64,000 nt of DNA from Pseudophaeobacter profundi. Its GTDB lineage: Bacteria; Pseudomonadota; Alphaproteobacteria; Rhodobacterales; Rhodobacteraceae. The notes below the pieces were generated by a model, which ran no database searches, was not told the origin of the DNA, and saw only the letters and a program-made list of their open reading frames with translations. Location of the stretch: assembly GCF_029697505.1 (NCBI RefSeq), contig NZ_JARJEF010000002.1:513163-577162 (forward strand). Reading direction: 5' to 3'. The position numbers and the translations under genes are program-made. This document shows positions 9,365 to 19,153 of the stretch, one piece after another; position 1 is the first letter of the stretch; each line of letters begins with the position of its first letter.

Positions 9365-10474
9365 ATGGACCCTGTCGAGACCCTGTTTACCCCCGTCACC
9401 CTGGGCAAGCTCAGCCTGAAGAACAAGATCGCCATGGCACCGATGACGCGTACCTTTTCGCCCGGCAATGTGCCTGATGACAAAGTGGTCGCCTACTATC
9501 GTCGCCGGGCCGAAGGCGGCGTTGGGCTGATCATCACCGAGGGCACCTTTATCAACCACGAGGCCGCAAGCGGCTATCCGAATGTGCCCGCCTTTTATGG
9601 TGATGCGGCCTTGGCGGGATGGAAAAAAGTTGTCGATGCGGTGCATGCGGCGGGTGGCAAGATCGCGCCGCAGCTATGGCATGTAGGTGCCATCCGTCGC
9701 CCCGGCGTCACCCCAGGCGGCGACACCCCCGGCCACAGCCCCAGCGGCATGGCCATCCCCGGCAAGATCACCGGTCACGCCATGACCCAAACCGATATCG
9801 ACGCAGTGGTCGCCGCCTTTGCCCAGGCCGCAGCCGACGCCAAGGACATCGGCTTTGACGCGATTGAGCTGCACGGTGCGCATGGCTATCTGATCGACCA
9901 GTTCTTTTGGGAGGGCACCAACCAGCGCAGCGATGGCTATGGTGGCGATCTCGCCCAGCGGTCCCGTTTTGCACTAGAAATCATAGCTGCCGTGCGTGCC
10001 GCCGTGGGCGAGGATTTCCCGATCATCTTTCGCTATTCCCAGTGGAAACAGCAGGACTATTCCGCCCGGCTCTGTGACACCCCCGAGGCGCTGGAGGCGT
10101 TTCTGGCCCCACTGGTCAAGGCAGGCGTCGACATCTTTCACTGCTCGACCCGCCGGTTCTGGGAACCCGAATTCGGCGGCAGCGACCTGAATCTGGCGGG
10201 CTGGACGCGCAAGCTGACAGGCAAGCCCTCCATCACCGTGGGCAGTGTCGGGCTGAACGCCGATTTCCTGCCGGAAGATGGCACCGCCGATTTCAAGGCG
10301 GCAGAACCCGCCAGCCTCGACCGTCTGGTGGAACGCGCCAATCGGAACGAATTTGACCTTGTCGCCGTTGGCCGTGCCCTGATCGCCAACCCCGACTGGC
10401 CAAACCAGGTGGCCGCTGGCCAGGGGGATCGGTTGATCGCCTATGAAAAGAAGATGCTGCACGACCTGCGATAA
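9365..10474 (+). CDS. NADH:flavin oxidoreductase, Old Yellow Enzyme family
   Basis: 369 residues. The TIM-barrel FMN enzyme is shown by LFTPVTLGKLSLKNKIAMAP near the N-terminus, then EGGVGLIITEGTFI, GGKIAPQLWHVG, and the family signature ELHGAHGYLIDQFFWEGTNQ with RSDGYGG. Members reduce activated C=C bonds of enones or nitro compounds with NAD(P)H. AAGGA lies seven bases before the ATG at 9365; an ATG at 9359 is too close to it. Monocistronic, with its own stem-loop after the stop. Physiological substrate is not predictable. Confidence 0.9.
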   Translation: MDPVETLFTPVTLGKLSLKNKIAMAPMTRTFSPGNVPDDKVVAYYRRRAEGGVGLIITEGTFINHEAASGYPNVPAFYGDAALAGWKKVVDAVHAAGGKIAPQLWHVGAIRRPGVTPGGDTPGHSPSGMAIPGKITGHAMTQTDIDAVVAAFAQAAADAKDIGFDAIELHGAHGYLIDQFFWEGTNQRSDGYGGDLAQRSRFALEIIAAVRAAVGEDFPIIFRYSQWKQQDYSARLCDTPEALEAFLAPLVKAGVDIFHCSTRRFWEPEFGGSDLNLAGWTRKLTGKPSITVGSVGLNADFLPEDGTADFKAAEPASLDRLVERANRNEFDLVAVGRALIANPDWPNQVAAGQGDRLIAYEKKMLHDLR

Positions 10475-10505
10475 CGGCAGCACGGGGCTGCCGCATTGCC
10501 GTTAT
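10471..10505 (+). terminator. Nested hairpin after the Old Yellow Enzyme gene
   Basis: ATAACGGCA (overlapping the stop codon) pairs perfectly with TGCCGTTAT, and inside it GGCAGC pairs with GCTGCC. There is no T run, so it may be a terminator or an RNA-stabilising structure. Confidence 0.5.
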
Positions 10506-10610
10506 GCGCGCGCCCCGTCTCGCTTGTGGCCCATGCGGACAGTCCCGATTTGATATGCACCAGTGAAAATCTACATCCTAATCATTCTGGGAACACCGAA
10601 GGCTTTCACG

Positions 10611-11381
10611 ATGATCAAAATGAGCGATACTGGCACCGCAGGCCAGCTTGAGATGCGCATGAGCGGAACCATCTCATCCGAGGACTATGAATACGTACTG
10701 ACACCAGCACTTGAAGCGGCGCTAACCGAAGTTGACGCGGTGCGCCTGCTGATTGTGGTTAGTGGCGATGTGAATTTTGAAGTCGGGGCCGTCTGGGCCG
10801 ATATGAAACTTGGCCTCAGTCATTGGCGCGGCTTCGACCGGCTGGCGGTCTGCGCGGCCCCTGGCTGGATTGCCAACAGCTTTCGCGCCTTTGCGCCGTT
10901 CATGCCCTGCCCGGTACAGGTTTTTGATCTGAAAGACGAAGACGCAGCCCGGCGTTGGCTCAGAGAGTCACTTGGCGCCATTCACCTGCGCACATTGGGC
11001 GGCCCAGCCGTGCAAATTGAACTGATCGGCAAAGTGAGCCCCGAGGACTACGCAATCGCGCAGGGTGATCTAGATGCAAAGCTGCGCGAAATGAACGGGT
11101 TTCGCTTGCTGCTTGATCTGCGCGAATTTGATGGCTGGCAAGGATTGTCGGCCATGGCGGCCCATATGTCGCTTGCGCGTTGCCACGTCGGGATGCTGGA
11201 CAAGGCGGCCATCGTTGGCGACCGGGCCTGGCAGAAAATGGCGCAAAAGATCGGTGCGCAGTTCGTGGGGGCAGAGACCCGGTTCTTTGACGCGGAAAAT
11301 TTTGAAACCGCAAAGAGCTGGCTGATTTCAGACCAACCCCAGGATCGCCAAGCCAGCAAACACCCGGCAGGCGGAGATTAG
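10611..11381 (+). CDS. Tandem SpoIIAA-like (STAS/SEC14-type) protein
   Basis: 256 residues from the ATG at 10611, which has AAGG eight bases upstream; a GTG at 10563 would add 16 hydrophobic residues. It consists of two similar halves of about 115 residues. In each, a beta-rich start (LEMRMSGTISSEDYEYV; VQIELIGKVSPEDYAIA) is followed by RLLIVVS or RLLLDLREFDGW, an AVWADMKLGLSHWRGFDRLA-like helix, and a late FDLKDEDAARRWL or FDAENFETAKSWL. This matches the SpoIIAA-like fold, usually a single domain. No enzymatic motif is seen; a binding or regulatory role is inference. Confidence 0.7.
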   Translation: MIKMSDTGTAGQLEMRMSGTISSEDYEYVLTPALEAALTEVDAVRLLIVVSGDVNFEVGAVWADMKLGLSHWRGFDRLAVCAAPGWIANSFRAFAPFMPCPVQVFDLKDEDAARRWLRESLGAIHLRTLGGPAVQIELIGKVSPEDYAIAQGDLDAKLREMNGFRLLLDLREFDGWQGLSAMAAHMSLARCHVGMLDKAAIVGDRAWQKMAQKIGAQFVGAETRFFDAENFETAKSWLISDQPQDRQASKHPAGGD

Positions 11382-11393
11382 CCATTTCAGATT

Positions 11394-11463
11394 AGCAAGT
11401 TTGCGAAACCAAGGAAAACTTGCTGTGAAACCCATCTATATAGAGACTTTGCAAAACTTTGCA
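11394..11463 (+). promoter_or_regulatory. Candidate short-chain acyl-CoA regulator sites upstream of prpE
   Basis: Two elements. A perfect 9-base inverted repeat, AGCAAGTTT (11394-11402) and AAACTTGCT (11416-11424). Then a tandem direct repeat ACTTTGCA at 11446 and 11456, giving TTTGCAAAACTTTGCA. TTTGCAAA-type direct repeats are the operator form described for ScfR/RamB-family regulators such as PccR of Rhodobacter. The link to prpE control is inference from sequence and position (124 bases upstream of the ATG). Confidence 0.5.
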
Positions 11464-11586
11464 GTCACTCTTGACCGCAGGGTGCAAATTTATTGCGTCT
11501 CTGTGACGCGGGGTCACTATGATTACTTGCTCAGACGGCGGGCTTGCGCCTAACTCGTTTCAACACAAAACGCGTGGAGGACGCCG

Positions 11587-13479
11587 ATGTCGTATAAAGA
11601 GACCTATGCCCAGTGGAAAGCCGACCCAGAAGCCTTTTGGATGCAGGCCGCCGAAGCCATTGATTGGGATACCCCCCCAAGCAAGGCGTTGACAACCAAG
11701 GGCGAGGGGCTTTTTGAATGGTTTGCCGATGCCAAGGTCAACACCTGCTACAACGCGGTGGACCGCCATGTTGAGGCCGGGCGCGGCGAGCAGACGGCGA
11801 TCATCTATGACAGCCCGATCACCCATACAAAACGCGAAATTTCATATGTGGAGCTGCGCAATCGCGTGGCAAATCTGGCCGGCGCCCTGCGTGCCAAGGG
11901 CATCGAAAAGGGTGATCGCGTCATCATCTATATGCCAATGATCCCCGAAGCGCTGGAGGCCATGCTGGCCTGTGCCCGTATCGGTGCCGTGCATTCGGTG
12001 GTCTTTGGCGGCTTTGCTGCCAATGAACTGGCAGTGCGCATTGATGACGCCACCCCCAAAGCCATCATCGCCGCCTCTTGCGGGGTAGAGCCGGGCCGCG
12101 TGGTACATTACAAGCCACTGCTGGACGGCGCCATTGAGCTGGCGACGCATAAACCGGATTTCTGCGTCATCCTGCAGCGCGAACAGGAAGTGGCACAGCT
12201 GGTCGAAGGCCGGGATTTCAACTGGCATGGCTTTCAATACGGGGTCGAACCCGCCGACTGCCTCCCGGTTGAGGGAAATCACCCCTCCTATATCCTCTAT
12301 ACCTCTGGCACGACGGGTCAGCCCAAGGGGGTTATTCGCCATACTGCAGGACAGTTGGTGGCGCTGAACTGGACAATGAAGAACATCTACAACGTCGATC
12401 CCGGCGATGTGTTCTGGGCCGCCTCGGATGTGGGCTGGGTCGTGGGCCACAGCTATATCTGCTATGGTCCGCTGATCCACGGGAACACCACCGTTGTGTT
12501 TGAAGGCAAGCCCATCGGTACCCCGGATGCGGGCACGTTCTGGCGGGTGATTTCCGAACATAAGGTCAAAAGCTTCTTTACCGCGCCCACCGCCTTTCGC
12601 GCGGTAAAGCGTGAAGACCCCAAGGGCGAATTCGTCGGCAAATACGACCTGAGCTGCCTGGAACAGGTCTATCTGGCGGGCGAGCGCGCCGATCCAGACA
12701 CCATCACCTGGGCGCAAAACCAGCTCAAGGTGCCGGTGATCGACCATTGGTGGCAAACCGAAACCGGCTGGTCGATTGCCGCCAACCCGCTTGGTATTGA
12801 AGAGCTGCCAACCAAACTGGGCTCGCCCGCCTTGCCAATGCCCGGCTATGAAGTCGATATTCTGGATGAAGGCGGCCACCCCGTCGCCGCCGGAGAACTC
12901 GGCGCCATCGCCATCAAGCTGCCCCTGCCCCCCGGCACCCTGCCCACGCTGTGGAACGCCGAGGCGCGCTTTCGAAAAAGCTACATGACGACCTTCCCCG
13001 GTTATTATGAAACGGGAGATGCGGGCATGAAGGACGAAGACGGCTATCTTTACATCATGGCGCGTACCGATGACGTGATCAACGTGGCCGGGCACCGCCT
13101 GTCAACCGGAGCGATGGAGGAGGTTCTGGCCGCGCATCCGGATGTGGCGGAATGCGCAGTGATTGGCGTGGCCGATGCGCTCAAGGGGCAAATGCCGCTG
13201 GGCCTTCTCTGCCTGAATGCCGGGGTCAACCGCGATCCGGATGAGATCATCGCCGAGGTGGTCAAACAGGTACGCGACACGATTGGTCCGGTGGCGGCCT
13301 TCAAGACGGCGGTGATTGTCGACCGCCTGCCCAAGACCCGATCCGGTAAGATCCTGCGCGGCACCATGGTGAATATCGCAGATGGCACCGCCTGGAAAAT
13401 GCCGGCGACCATTGATGACCCGGTGATTCTGGATGAAATCACCGAAGCACTGCAAAGCCTTGGCTTTGCCAAAGCCTGA
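11587..13479 (+). CDS. prpE: Propionyl-CoA synthetase (PrpE)
   Basis: 630 residues, the normal length. Activates propionate to propionyl-CoA through propionyl-AMP in the cytoplasm, feeding the methylmalonyl-CoA route. The acyl-adenylate core YTSGTTGQPKG, the A5 motif WWQTETGWSI, the hinge/C-terminal ARTDDVINVAGHRLSTGAME and the catalytic lysine in TRSGKILRG (Lys588) are all intact. PrpE is favoured over acetyl-CoA synthetase by MSYKETYAQWKADPEAFW and ALNWTMKNIYNVDPGDVFWA. GGAGG sits seven bases before the start. See the TTTGC-repeat element upstream for likely control. Confidence 0.93.
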   Translation: MSYKETYAQWKADPEAFWMQAAEAIDWDTPPSKALTTKGEGLFEWFADAKVNTCYNAVDRHVEAGRGEQTAIIYDSPITHTKREISYVELRNRVANLAGALRAKGIEKGDRVIIYMPMIPEALEAMLACARIGAVHSVVFGGFAANELAVRIDDATPKAIIAASCGVEPGRVVHYKPLLDGAIELATHKPDFCVILQREQEVAQLVEGRDFNWHGFQYGVEPADCLPVEGNHPSYILYTSGTTGQPKGVIRHTAGQLVALNWTMKNIYNVDPGDVFWAASDVGWVVGHSYICYGPLIHGNTTVVFEGKPIGTPDAGTFWRVISEHKVKSFFTAPTAFRAVKREDPKGEFVGKYDLSCLEQVYLAGERADPDTITWAQNQLKVPVIDHWWQTETGWSIAANPLGIEELPTKLGSPALPMPGYEVDILDEGGHPVAAGELGAIAIKLPLPPGTLPTLWNAEARFRKSYMTTFPGYYETGDAGMKDEDGYLYIMARTDDVINVAGHRLSTGAMEEVLAAHPDVAECAVIGVADALKGQMPLGLLCLNAGVNRDPDEIIAEVVKQVRDTIGPVAAFKTAVIVDRLPKTRSGKILRGTMVNIADGTAWKMPATIDDPVILDEITEALQSLGFAKA

Positions 13480-13688
13480 CACCAGATCGCTGGCCTTTTT
13501 TGGGGGGCGGCAACGCCCCCTGACCGCCCCGCAAGCGCCGCCGCGGCGATAGATTGACCGCATGGCGCACAACGGCCGCAAAAACCAGGAAACACCCAAA
13601 AAATCTAATCGATCCGCGCGAACTATGGGCGGGTTTCCCTTGCAACCGATTTGTGCCGCTCTACCCTGCCCGGCAGGAGATGAGCATT

Positions 13689-15119
13689 ATGAAAACAGAC
13701 GATATCTGGCGCCTTAGCGCCACCGAACTTTCCACCCTGACACGGGCCGGCGACCTCTCGGCAGAGACCGCTGTTCAGGCCTCGATTGACCGCATGCAGG
13801 CGGTCAACCCCGCGCTGAACGCGGTGGTGGAAGACCTGAGCACCGAGGCCCTGACCCGGGCCCGAGATCTGGACAAGGCCCGCGCTGCTGGCGCGACGCC
13901 GGGGCCCTTGCAGGGGGTGCCCGTGACCATCAAGATCAACGTTGATCAAGCAGGCCATGCCACTTCAAACGGTGTGGTGGCGCTGAAGGATCTGATCGCC
14001 CCCGACGATGCGCCGGTGGTGGCAAACCTGCAAAAGGCCGGCGCGGTTGTGATCGGCCGCACCAACACGCCCGAGTTTTCCTTTCGCGCGGACACCGACA
14101 ACCCGCTGCATGGCCGCACCCATAACCCCTGGGGCAAACATATCTCGGCTGGCGGGTCTTCTGGCGGAGCGGGTGCCAGTGTCATGGCAGGCATTGGCGC
14201 GCTGGCGCATGGCAACGACATTGGTGGCTCGCTGCGGTTTCCGGCGGCCGCAAATGGTGCGGTGACGGTGAAACCCGGCCTGGGGCGTGTGCCCGCCTGG
14301 AACCCCAGCCAAAAAGCCGAACGCGGCATCCTGGCGCAATCCATGTCGGTGCAGGGTCTGATCACCCGCTCGGCGGCAGATCTGCATCTGGCGATGCCCA
14401 ACCTGATTGCCCCCGATCACCGCGATCCCTTTCATGTGCCCCTGCCTTGGCGCGGCGCGGCGCTGGATGGCCCCATCAAGGTTGCCTTTACCCGCAACAC
14501 CTATGGCTATGATCTGCACCCCGAGGTCAATCTGGCACTGGAAACCGCCCGCGATGCGCTGTCGGATGCAGGCTATGTGGTGGAAGAGGTCGAAACGCCA
14601 GATGTCTTTGACGCTGGTCGCACCGGCTATCGTGCCTTGATGGGCGAAGTCTATGCCATGATGAAGCAGGATATTGACGCTGCCGGGTCTGATACCGTGC
14701 GCCAGATTTTTGAGGTCTATTTTCAGGAATTCCCCCCCTTTGCCGGGACGGAACTGCTGCAGATGATGGCCAAACGCAGCCACTACGCCCGCGAATGGGC
14801 GCAGTTCATGCAGGATTATCCGCTGGTGCTGACGCCGTTTTTGCCGCAGCCGTTCTTCAAGCCGGATCGCGACACCGAAGGTGCCGAGGGCGTGCATGAA
14901 GTGCTGGGCTGTGCGGTCTATTCCTACGCGATGAATTACCTCGGCCTGCCAGCGGGCTGCGTGCCGGCACGACTGGCGCCCCTGGCAACCGGGCCGCAGC
15001 CGATCAATGTTCAGATTGTGGCCCGGCGCTGGCGCGAAGACATGGCGGTCGATGCCTGCGCCGAAATCGAACAGCGGGTTGGCCGCTTTAGCCCACAACT
15101 GTGGGATCAGATGGCCTAG
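13689..15119 (+). CDS. Amidase-signature family hydrolase
   Basis: 476 residues from the ATG at 13689, placed nine bases after AGGAG; the open frame continues upstream to 13554 without coding character. The Ser-cisSer-Lys triad is complete: Lys82 in GVPVTIKINVDQ, Ser157 in SAGGSSGGAGAS and Ser181 in NDIGGSLRFPA. The spacings of 75 and 24 residues equal those of well-studied members. Enzymes of this family hydrolyse amides such as indoleacetamide, fatty-acid amides or aryl amides, and some act as GatA, but no gatB or gatC neighbour is present. Substrate unknown. Confidence 0.88.
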   Translation: MKTDDIWRLSATELSTLTRAGDLSAETAVQASIDRMQAVNPALNAVVEDLSTEALTRARDLDKARAAGATPGPLQGVPVTIKINVDQAGHATSNGVVALKDLIAPDDAPVVANLQKAGAVVIGRTNTPEFSFRADTDNPLHGRTHNPWGKHISAGGSSGGAGASVMAGIGALAHGNDIGGSLRFPAAANGAVTVKPGLGRVPAWNPSQKAERGILAQSMSVQGLITRSAADLHLAMPNLIAPDHRDPFHVPLPWRGAALDGPIKVAFTRNTYGYDLHPEVNLALETARDALSDAGYVVEEVETPDVFDAGRTGYRALMGEVYAMMKQDIDAAGSDTVRQIFEVYFQEFPPFAGTELLQMMAKRSHYAREWAQFMQDYPLVLTPFLPQPFFKPDRDTEGAEGVHEVLGCAVYSYAMNYLGLPAGCVPARLAPLATGPQPINVQIVARRWREDMAVDACAEIEQRVGRFSPQLWDQMA

Positions 15120-15161
15120 GCGGCGCTTTGGCGCCCGCAAGACTATGCACATAAAAGAAGA

Positions 15162-15188
15162 CCGGGAGAGGGGTTGCCCCTCTCCCGG
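15162..15188 (+). terminator. Strong hairpin after the amidase gene
   Basis: A 12-base perfect stem, CCGGGAGAGGGG with CCCCTCTCCCGG, closes on a TTG loop. It is followed by CTCCTTTC rather than a clean T run. The 240 bases after it, up to the end of nadK (15189-15428), hold no recognisable gene. Confidence 0.65.
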
Positions 15189-15428
15189 CTCCTTTCAGAC
15201 CATGAAAACTAGCTGATACACGACTGCCTTCCGCCAAAGGGCCAAATTTGTCGCTCACTACACAGGCAGGCTCCATCCAGAAGACTAGGAATGACCACAG
15301 AAACTTTGACCTGCCGTAGGGTAAGAGTGCCTTAGAAACAGGCGACAAGACCAGCCCTATCACAGAAACGTGATCGTATATCGCGCGCACCTGCAGCAAA
15401 GAGCAGCCCGGCCAGGCCCCCTCCTCTT

Positions 15429-16184
15429 TCAGGTAAATTGTTCTGAGATCAGGCGCTCTTCCAACCCATGGCCAGGATCGAACAGGATCTTGTGGCGGAT
15501 GCTGCGTTCTGTCTGGATTTCAACCCACTGGATATCGGGGCAGGAAATGGAATCCGCATCGGCCATCACCGGGCGCTTGTCTGCCTCCAGCACATCAAAG
15601 CGTACCTTGGCGCTGCTGGGCAACAGTGCGCCCTGCCAGCGGCGGGGGCGAAAGGCGGCAATCGCCGTCAGCGCCAGGACATCCGACCCAATTGGCAGGA
15701 TCGGCCCATGCGCCGAATAATTATAGGCGGTGGATCCCGCCGGGGTCGAGACCAGCGCCCCGTCGCAGACCAGCTCTGACAGTCTTTGCCGCCCATCCAC
15801 CGATATCTTCAGCCGCGCCGCCTGCGGACCTGCCCGCAGCAGCGAGACCTCATTGATCGCCAGGGCCTTGTGGACGGCCCCATCCCTGCCCATGGCTGTC
15901 ATTGACAGCGGATTGATGATCTCTTCATTGGCGGCCTCTAGCCGGGCAATCAAACCGTCCTCATGGTATTCATTCATCAAGAAACCAACGGTGCCGCGGT
16001 TCATGCCATAGACTGGCGCCGCAAGATCGACCATCTCGTGCAGGGTTTTCAGCATGAAGCCATCCCCGCCCAGGGCCACAATCACATCGGCCTCGGAGGC
16101 GTCGACCGTACCGTGCCGTTTGACCAAAGCATCACGGGCCAATTGTGCCACCGGGGCATCACTGGCCAAAAAGGCGATTCTCAT
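15429..16184 (-). CDS. nadK: NAD kinase
   Basis: 251 residues from MRIAFLASD. It phosphorylates NAD to NADP with ATP in the cytoplasm. The GGDG motif of the NAD-kinase/diacylglycerol-kinase fold is present ([16 protein letters not shown], about residues 39-54), as are [12 protein letters not shown] and the substrate-binding NEVSLLR and [21 protein letters not shown] segments. The open frame upstream to 16235 lacks family similarity. Divergent from glyA, with 188 bases between the two starts. Confidence 0.93.
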   Translation of the reverse strand: MRIAFLASDAPVAQLARDALVKRHGTVDASEADVIVALGGDGFMLKTLHEMVDLAAPVYGMNRGTVGFLMNEYHEDGLIARLEAANEEIINPLSMTAMGRDGAVHKALAINEVSLLRAGPQAARLKISVDGRQRLSELVCDGALVSTPAGSTAYNYSAHGPILPIGSDVLALTAIAAFRPRRWQGALLPSSAKVRFDVLEADKRPVMADADSISCPDIQWVEIQTERSIRHKILFDPGHGLEERLISEQFT

Positions 16185-16372
16185 TGTCTCTAAACCCTGT
16201 TTCCGGTGTGAGCCATTTTGTTCCGAAACAAGCACAGCTGAACCACAAAGACCAGACTTGCCGCTCTAACGCCGATGATTGCCGCTTTACAGCCTTTAAG
16301 ATCTGTGAAGTTTCCGATAGGAAATTCGCAAGAACACCCAAACCTGCCACCTCCTACCTAAGCGGAGCCATC

Positions 16373-17668
16373 ATGACAGCGACCCCCCGTGATCCCGGAT
16401 TTTTCACCGAAGCCCTGGCCGAACGTGACCCCGAACTTTTTGGTGCCATGACAGACGAGCTGCATCGCCAGCGCGACGAGATCGAATTGATCGCCTCTGA
16501 AAACATCGTCTCTGCCGCGGTGATGGAAGCACAGGGTTCTGTGCTGACCAACAAATACGCCGAGGGCTATCCTGGCCGTCGCTACTATGGCGGTTGCCAG
16601 CACGTTGACGTGGCTGAAAACCTGGCCATCGACCGCGCCAAGCAGCTGTTTGGCTGCGAGTTTGCCAATGTGCAGCCCAACTCTGGCAGCCAGGCCAACC
16701 AGGGGGTGTTTCAGGCGCTGATCCAGCCCGGCGATACCATCCTTGGCATGGACCTCTCTGCGGGCGGTCACCTGACCCATGGCGCGCGGCCAAACCAGTC
16801 GGGCAAATGGTTCAACGCAATCCATTATGGTGTGCGCGAAGACAACAACCTGATCGACTATGACCAGATCCAGGCGCTGGCGACCGAACACCAGCCCAAG
16901 CTGATCATTGCTGGTGGGTCTGCCATCCCACGTCAGATTGATTTTGCCAAGTTCCGTGAAATTGCCGATTCCGTTGGCGCCTATTTCATGGTTGATATGG
17001 CCCATATCGCTGGCCTGATTGCTGCGGGTGAACACCCCTCGCCCTTCCCACATGCGCATGTAGCCACCACCACAACGCACAAAACCCTGCGCGGCCCCCG
17101 TGGCGGCATGATCGTGACCAACGATGAAGCCATCGCAAAGAAGGTCAACTCGGCGATTTTCCCCGGTATCCAGGGTGGTCCGCTGATGCATGTGATCGCA
17201 GGCAAGGCTGTTGCCTTTGGCGAAGCACTGCGTCCCGAATTCAAAGAGTATCAAAAGCAGGTGCGCGCCAATGCGGTTGCCCTGGCGGATGAGTTGATCA
17301 AAGGCGGTCTTGATATCGTCACTGGCGGCACCGACACCCATGTCATGCTGGTGGACCTGCGTCCCAAAGGCGTGACCGGCAACATCGTCGACAAAGCCCT
17401 TGGCCGCGCCCATATCACCACCAACAAAAACGGCATCCCCTTTGACCCGGAAAAACCCACGGTCACGTCCGGGATCCGCCTGGGCACCCCTGCGGGTACT
17501 ACCCGTGGCTTTGGCGAGGCGGAGTTCCGCGAAATCGCGCGGCTGATTGTCGAAGTGGTTGATGGGCTGGCCGCCAATGGCGAAGAAAACAACGCAGAGG
17601 TAGAGGCTGCCGTACGCGGCAAGGTTTCAGCCCTTTGCGAAAAATTCCCTCTGTATCCAAACCTCTAA
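16373..17668 (+). CDS. glyA: Serine hydroxymethyltransferase
   Basis: 431 residues. A PLP enzyme converting serine and tetrahydrofolate to glycine and 5,10-methylene-THF, the main source of one-carbon units. [33 protein letters not shown] and the PLP lysine in [14 protein letters not shown] (Lys237) are all standard. GGAG sits six bases before the ATG; the open frame extends upstream to 16145 but shows no similarity. Followed by a clear rho-independent terminator. I looked for a riboswitch in the leader and could not support one. Confidence 0.95.
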   Translation: MTATPRDPGFFTEALAERDPELFGAMTDELHRQRDEIELIASENIVSAAVMEAQGSVLTNKYAEGYPGRRYYGGCQHVDVAENLAIDRAKQLFGCEFANVQPNSGSQANQGVFQALIQPGDTILGMDLSAGGHLTHGARPNQSGKWFNAIHYGVREDNNLIDYDQIQALATEHQPKLIIAGGSAIPRQIDFAKFREIADSVGAYFMVDMAHIAGLIAAGEHPSPFPHAHVATTTTHKTLRGPRGGMIVTNDEAIAKKVNSAIFPGIQGGPLMHVIAGKAVAFGEALRPEFKEYQKQVRANAVALADELIKGGLDIVTGGTDTHVMLVDLRPKGVTGNIVDKALGRAHITTNKNGIPFDPEKPTVTSGIRLGTPAGTTRGFGEAEFREIARLIVEVVDGLAANGEENNAEVEAAVRGKVSALCEKFPLYPNL

Positions 17669-17691
17669 GGCTGGATCTTAACAAAAACAGA

Positions 17692-17722
17692 GCCGTCGCC
17701 GATACCCCGGCGGCGGCTTTTT
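17692..17722 (+). terminator. Rho-independent terminator of glyA
   Basis: GCCGTCGCCG pairs with CGGCGGCGGC (one G-T pair) across a short ATACCC loop and is followed by TTTTT. It lies 23 bases after the glyA stop. Confidence 0.85.
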
Positions 17723-17845
17723 GAATTCTGTTTCCCAGTGTTCTAACCCACATGTCGCAGGCCGCTTGGCGCCTTCGAATAGATCACCCAGCACCGACGC
17801 GGTTCCGCCCCGGCCACATCTCTCCTGCATCAGATGGTTCAGGAC

Positions 17846-18211
17846 CTAGATAAAGCCCCGCCAGCGCAGAACCACAACCAGCAGCACAAAGACCACCAAT
17901 AGCGAAAACACCATTCCTGCCAGCATCTCTAGCAGGCGTCCCTTGCGTCTATCCGCGATATCAATGGATTTCAGGTGTCTTTTCACTTCGCGCGCGGCCT
18001 TTCGCAGGGACTCTTCGTCCTGGATCTGGCGCAGTTTTGGATGTTCCAGCAGCGGCAGCGCCTCGGCCAGGCGCATCCCCTGTTTGTAAATCCGACGCGG
18101 CAGGCGACGGCGCGCCTTGGCCAGGGCCCCTGCCAGATCGCCAGAGGCCTCGGCACGAGAGTTCAGCAGGTCTTGCACCTCTTTGATATCGGCAAAGATG
18201 TCCTGGGCCAT
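17846..18211 (-). CDS. Hypothetical protein with C-terminal membrane anchor
   Basis: 121 residues. The first 90 are highly charged and helical (KARRRLPRRIYKQGMRLAEA, ESLRKAAREVKRHLKSIDI). A single membrane helix follows (about 95-114, MLAGMVFSLLVVFVLLVVVL) with a short RWRGFI tail, so the body probably faces the cytoplasm. GGAG lies a few bases before the ATG. I do not recognise a family; the composition and position between glyA and an esterase gene support a real gene. Confidence 0.7.
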   Translation of the reverse strand: MAQDIFADIKEVQDLLNSRAEASGDLAGALAKARRRLPRRIYKQGMRLAEALPLLEHPKLRQIQDEESLRKAAREVKRHLKSIDIADRRKGRLLEMLAGMVFSLLVVFVLLVVVLRWRGFI

Positions 18212-18342
18212 AGCTGTGCTCCGCGCTGCGGGGCCACGATGATTTTGCGCCCCAAAAATGTCCTGCCCCTCTCAGTAGCGCAAGGGCGGCGGTGTCTCAA
18301 TGGGGCTGGCGCCGCAAAGCGCAGGGCGCTATCACTGCGCCC

Positions 18343-19101
18343 ATGCTGAACTACATCCTACATGGCCAAGCCACCGACAAACCGCCCCTGCTGATTGCCC
18401 ATGGGCTCTATGGTTCTGCCCGCAACTGGGGGGTGATCTGCAAACGGCTGGCAGATGAACGCCAGGTGGTGGCGGTTGATCTGCGCAACCATGGCCAAAG
18501 CGCCTGGACCCAGAGCCACAGCTATCCCGAGATGGCCGAAGATCTGGCGGAGGTCATCACGCAGTTTGGTGGACAGATGGATGTGATCGGTCATTCCATG
18601 GGGGGCAAGACCGCAATGATGCTGGCCCTGAACCACCCGACCATGGTGCATCGGCTGATCATCGCCGATATCGCCCCGGTGCCCTATAGCCACAGCCAGA
18701 TCCAATTCATCGAGGCCATGCGCGCGGTGGATTTTTCGCGGGTGGAACGCCGCCCCGATGCCGAGGCGCAGCTGGCCGCCGCCGGGGTGGAACCTGCCTT
18801 GCAGAGCTTCTTCACCCAATCACTTGATATTGCAAACAAAGGCTGGCGACTGAACCTAGACACCCTGGCCCGGCACATGCCGGACATTATGTCCTTTCCA
18901 CAGACCGAGGCCCAGTGGACCGGGCCCGCGCTGTTTTTGGCAGGAGCCGAATCTGACTATGTGCGCCGCGCAGATCGCGACGTCACCCTGGCCCGGTTTC
19001 CCAATGCACGTTTTGCCAAAATTCCCGGCGCTGGCCATTGGCTGCATGCCGAAAAGCCGCGCGAATTTGAGGCCAACGCGCGTGCCTTCCTGAACGCCTG
19101 A
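18343..19101 (+). CDS. Alpha/beta-hydrolase (YbfF-like esterase)
   Basis: 252 residues. LLIAHGLYGSARNW carries the oxyanion-hole HG motif, VIGHSMGGKTAM the nucleophile elbow with Ser85, and GAGHWLHAEKP the catalytic His near the C-terminus. VVAVDLRNHGQSAW and LIIADIAPVPY are typical of YbfF-type acyl-CoA/short-chain esterases. The reading frame continues 51 bases upstream, but the MLNYILHG start matches the family. Soluble and cytoplasmic. Real substrate unknown. Confidence 0.85.
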   Translation: MLNYILHGQATDKPPLLIAHGLYGSARNWGVICKRLADERQVVAVDLRNHGQSAWTQSHSYPEMAEDLAEVITQFGGQMDVIGHSMGGKTAMMLALNHPTMVHRLIIADIAPVPYSHSQIQFIEAMRAVDFSRVERRPDAEAQLAAAGVEPALQSFFTQSLDIANKGWRLNLDTLARHMPDIMSFPQTEAQWTGPALFLAGAESDYVRRADRDVTLARFPNARFAKIPGAGHWLHAEKPREFEANARAFLNA

Positions 19102-19153
19102 TCAACATTGGCAGATAAGAATCGGCCAGCCCGGGCGTCTGCCCAGCAGGCCG

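Noticed and set aside
11842-13095. Long open frame opposite prpE
   Set aside because: Antisense shadow; prpE motifs on the plus strand are complete.
13500-13530. GGGGGCG/CGCCCCC hairpin after prpE as a terminator
   Set aside because: The T run precedes the stem on the plus strand instead of following it, so it does not have terminator form for prpE.
16185-16372. Riboswitch in the glyA leader
   Set aside because: I found no glycine, SAM, SAH or THF riboswitch core by eye; a covariance search would be needed and could overturn this.
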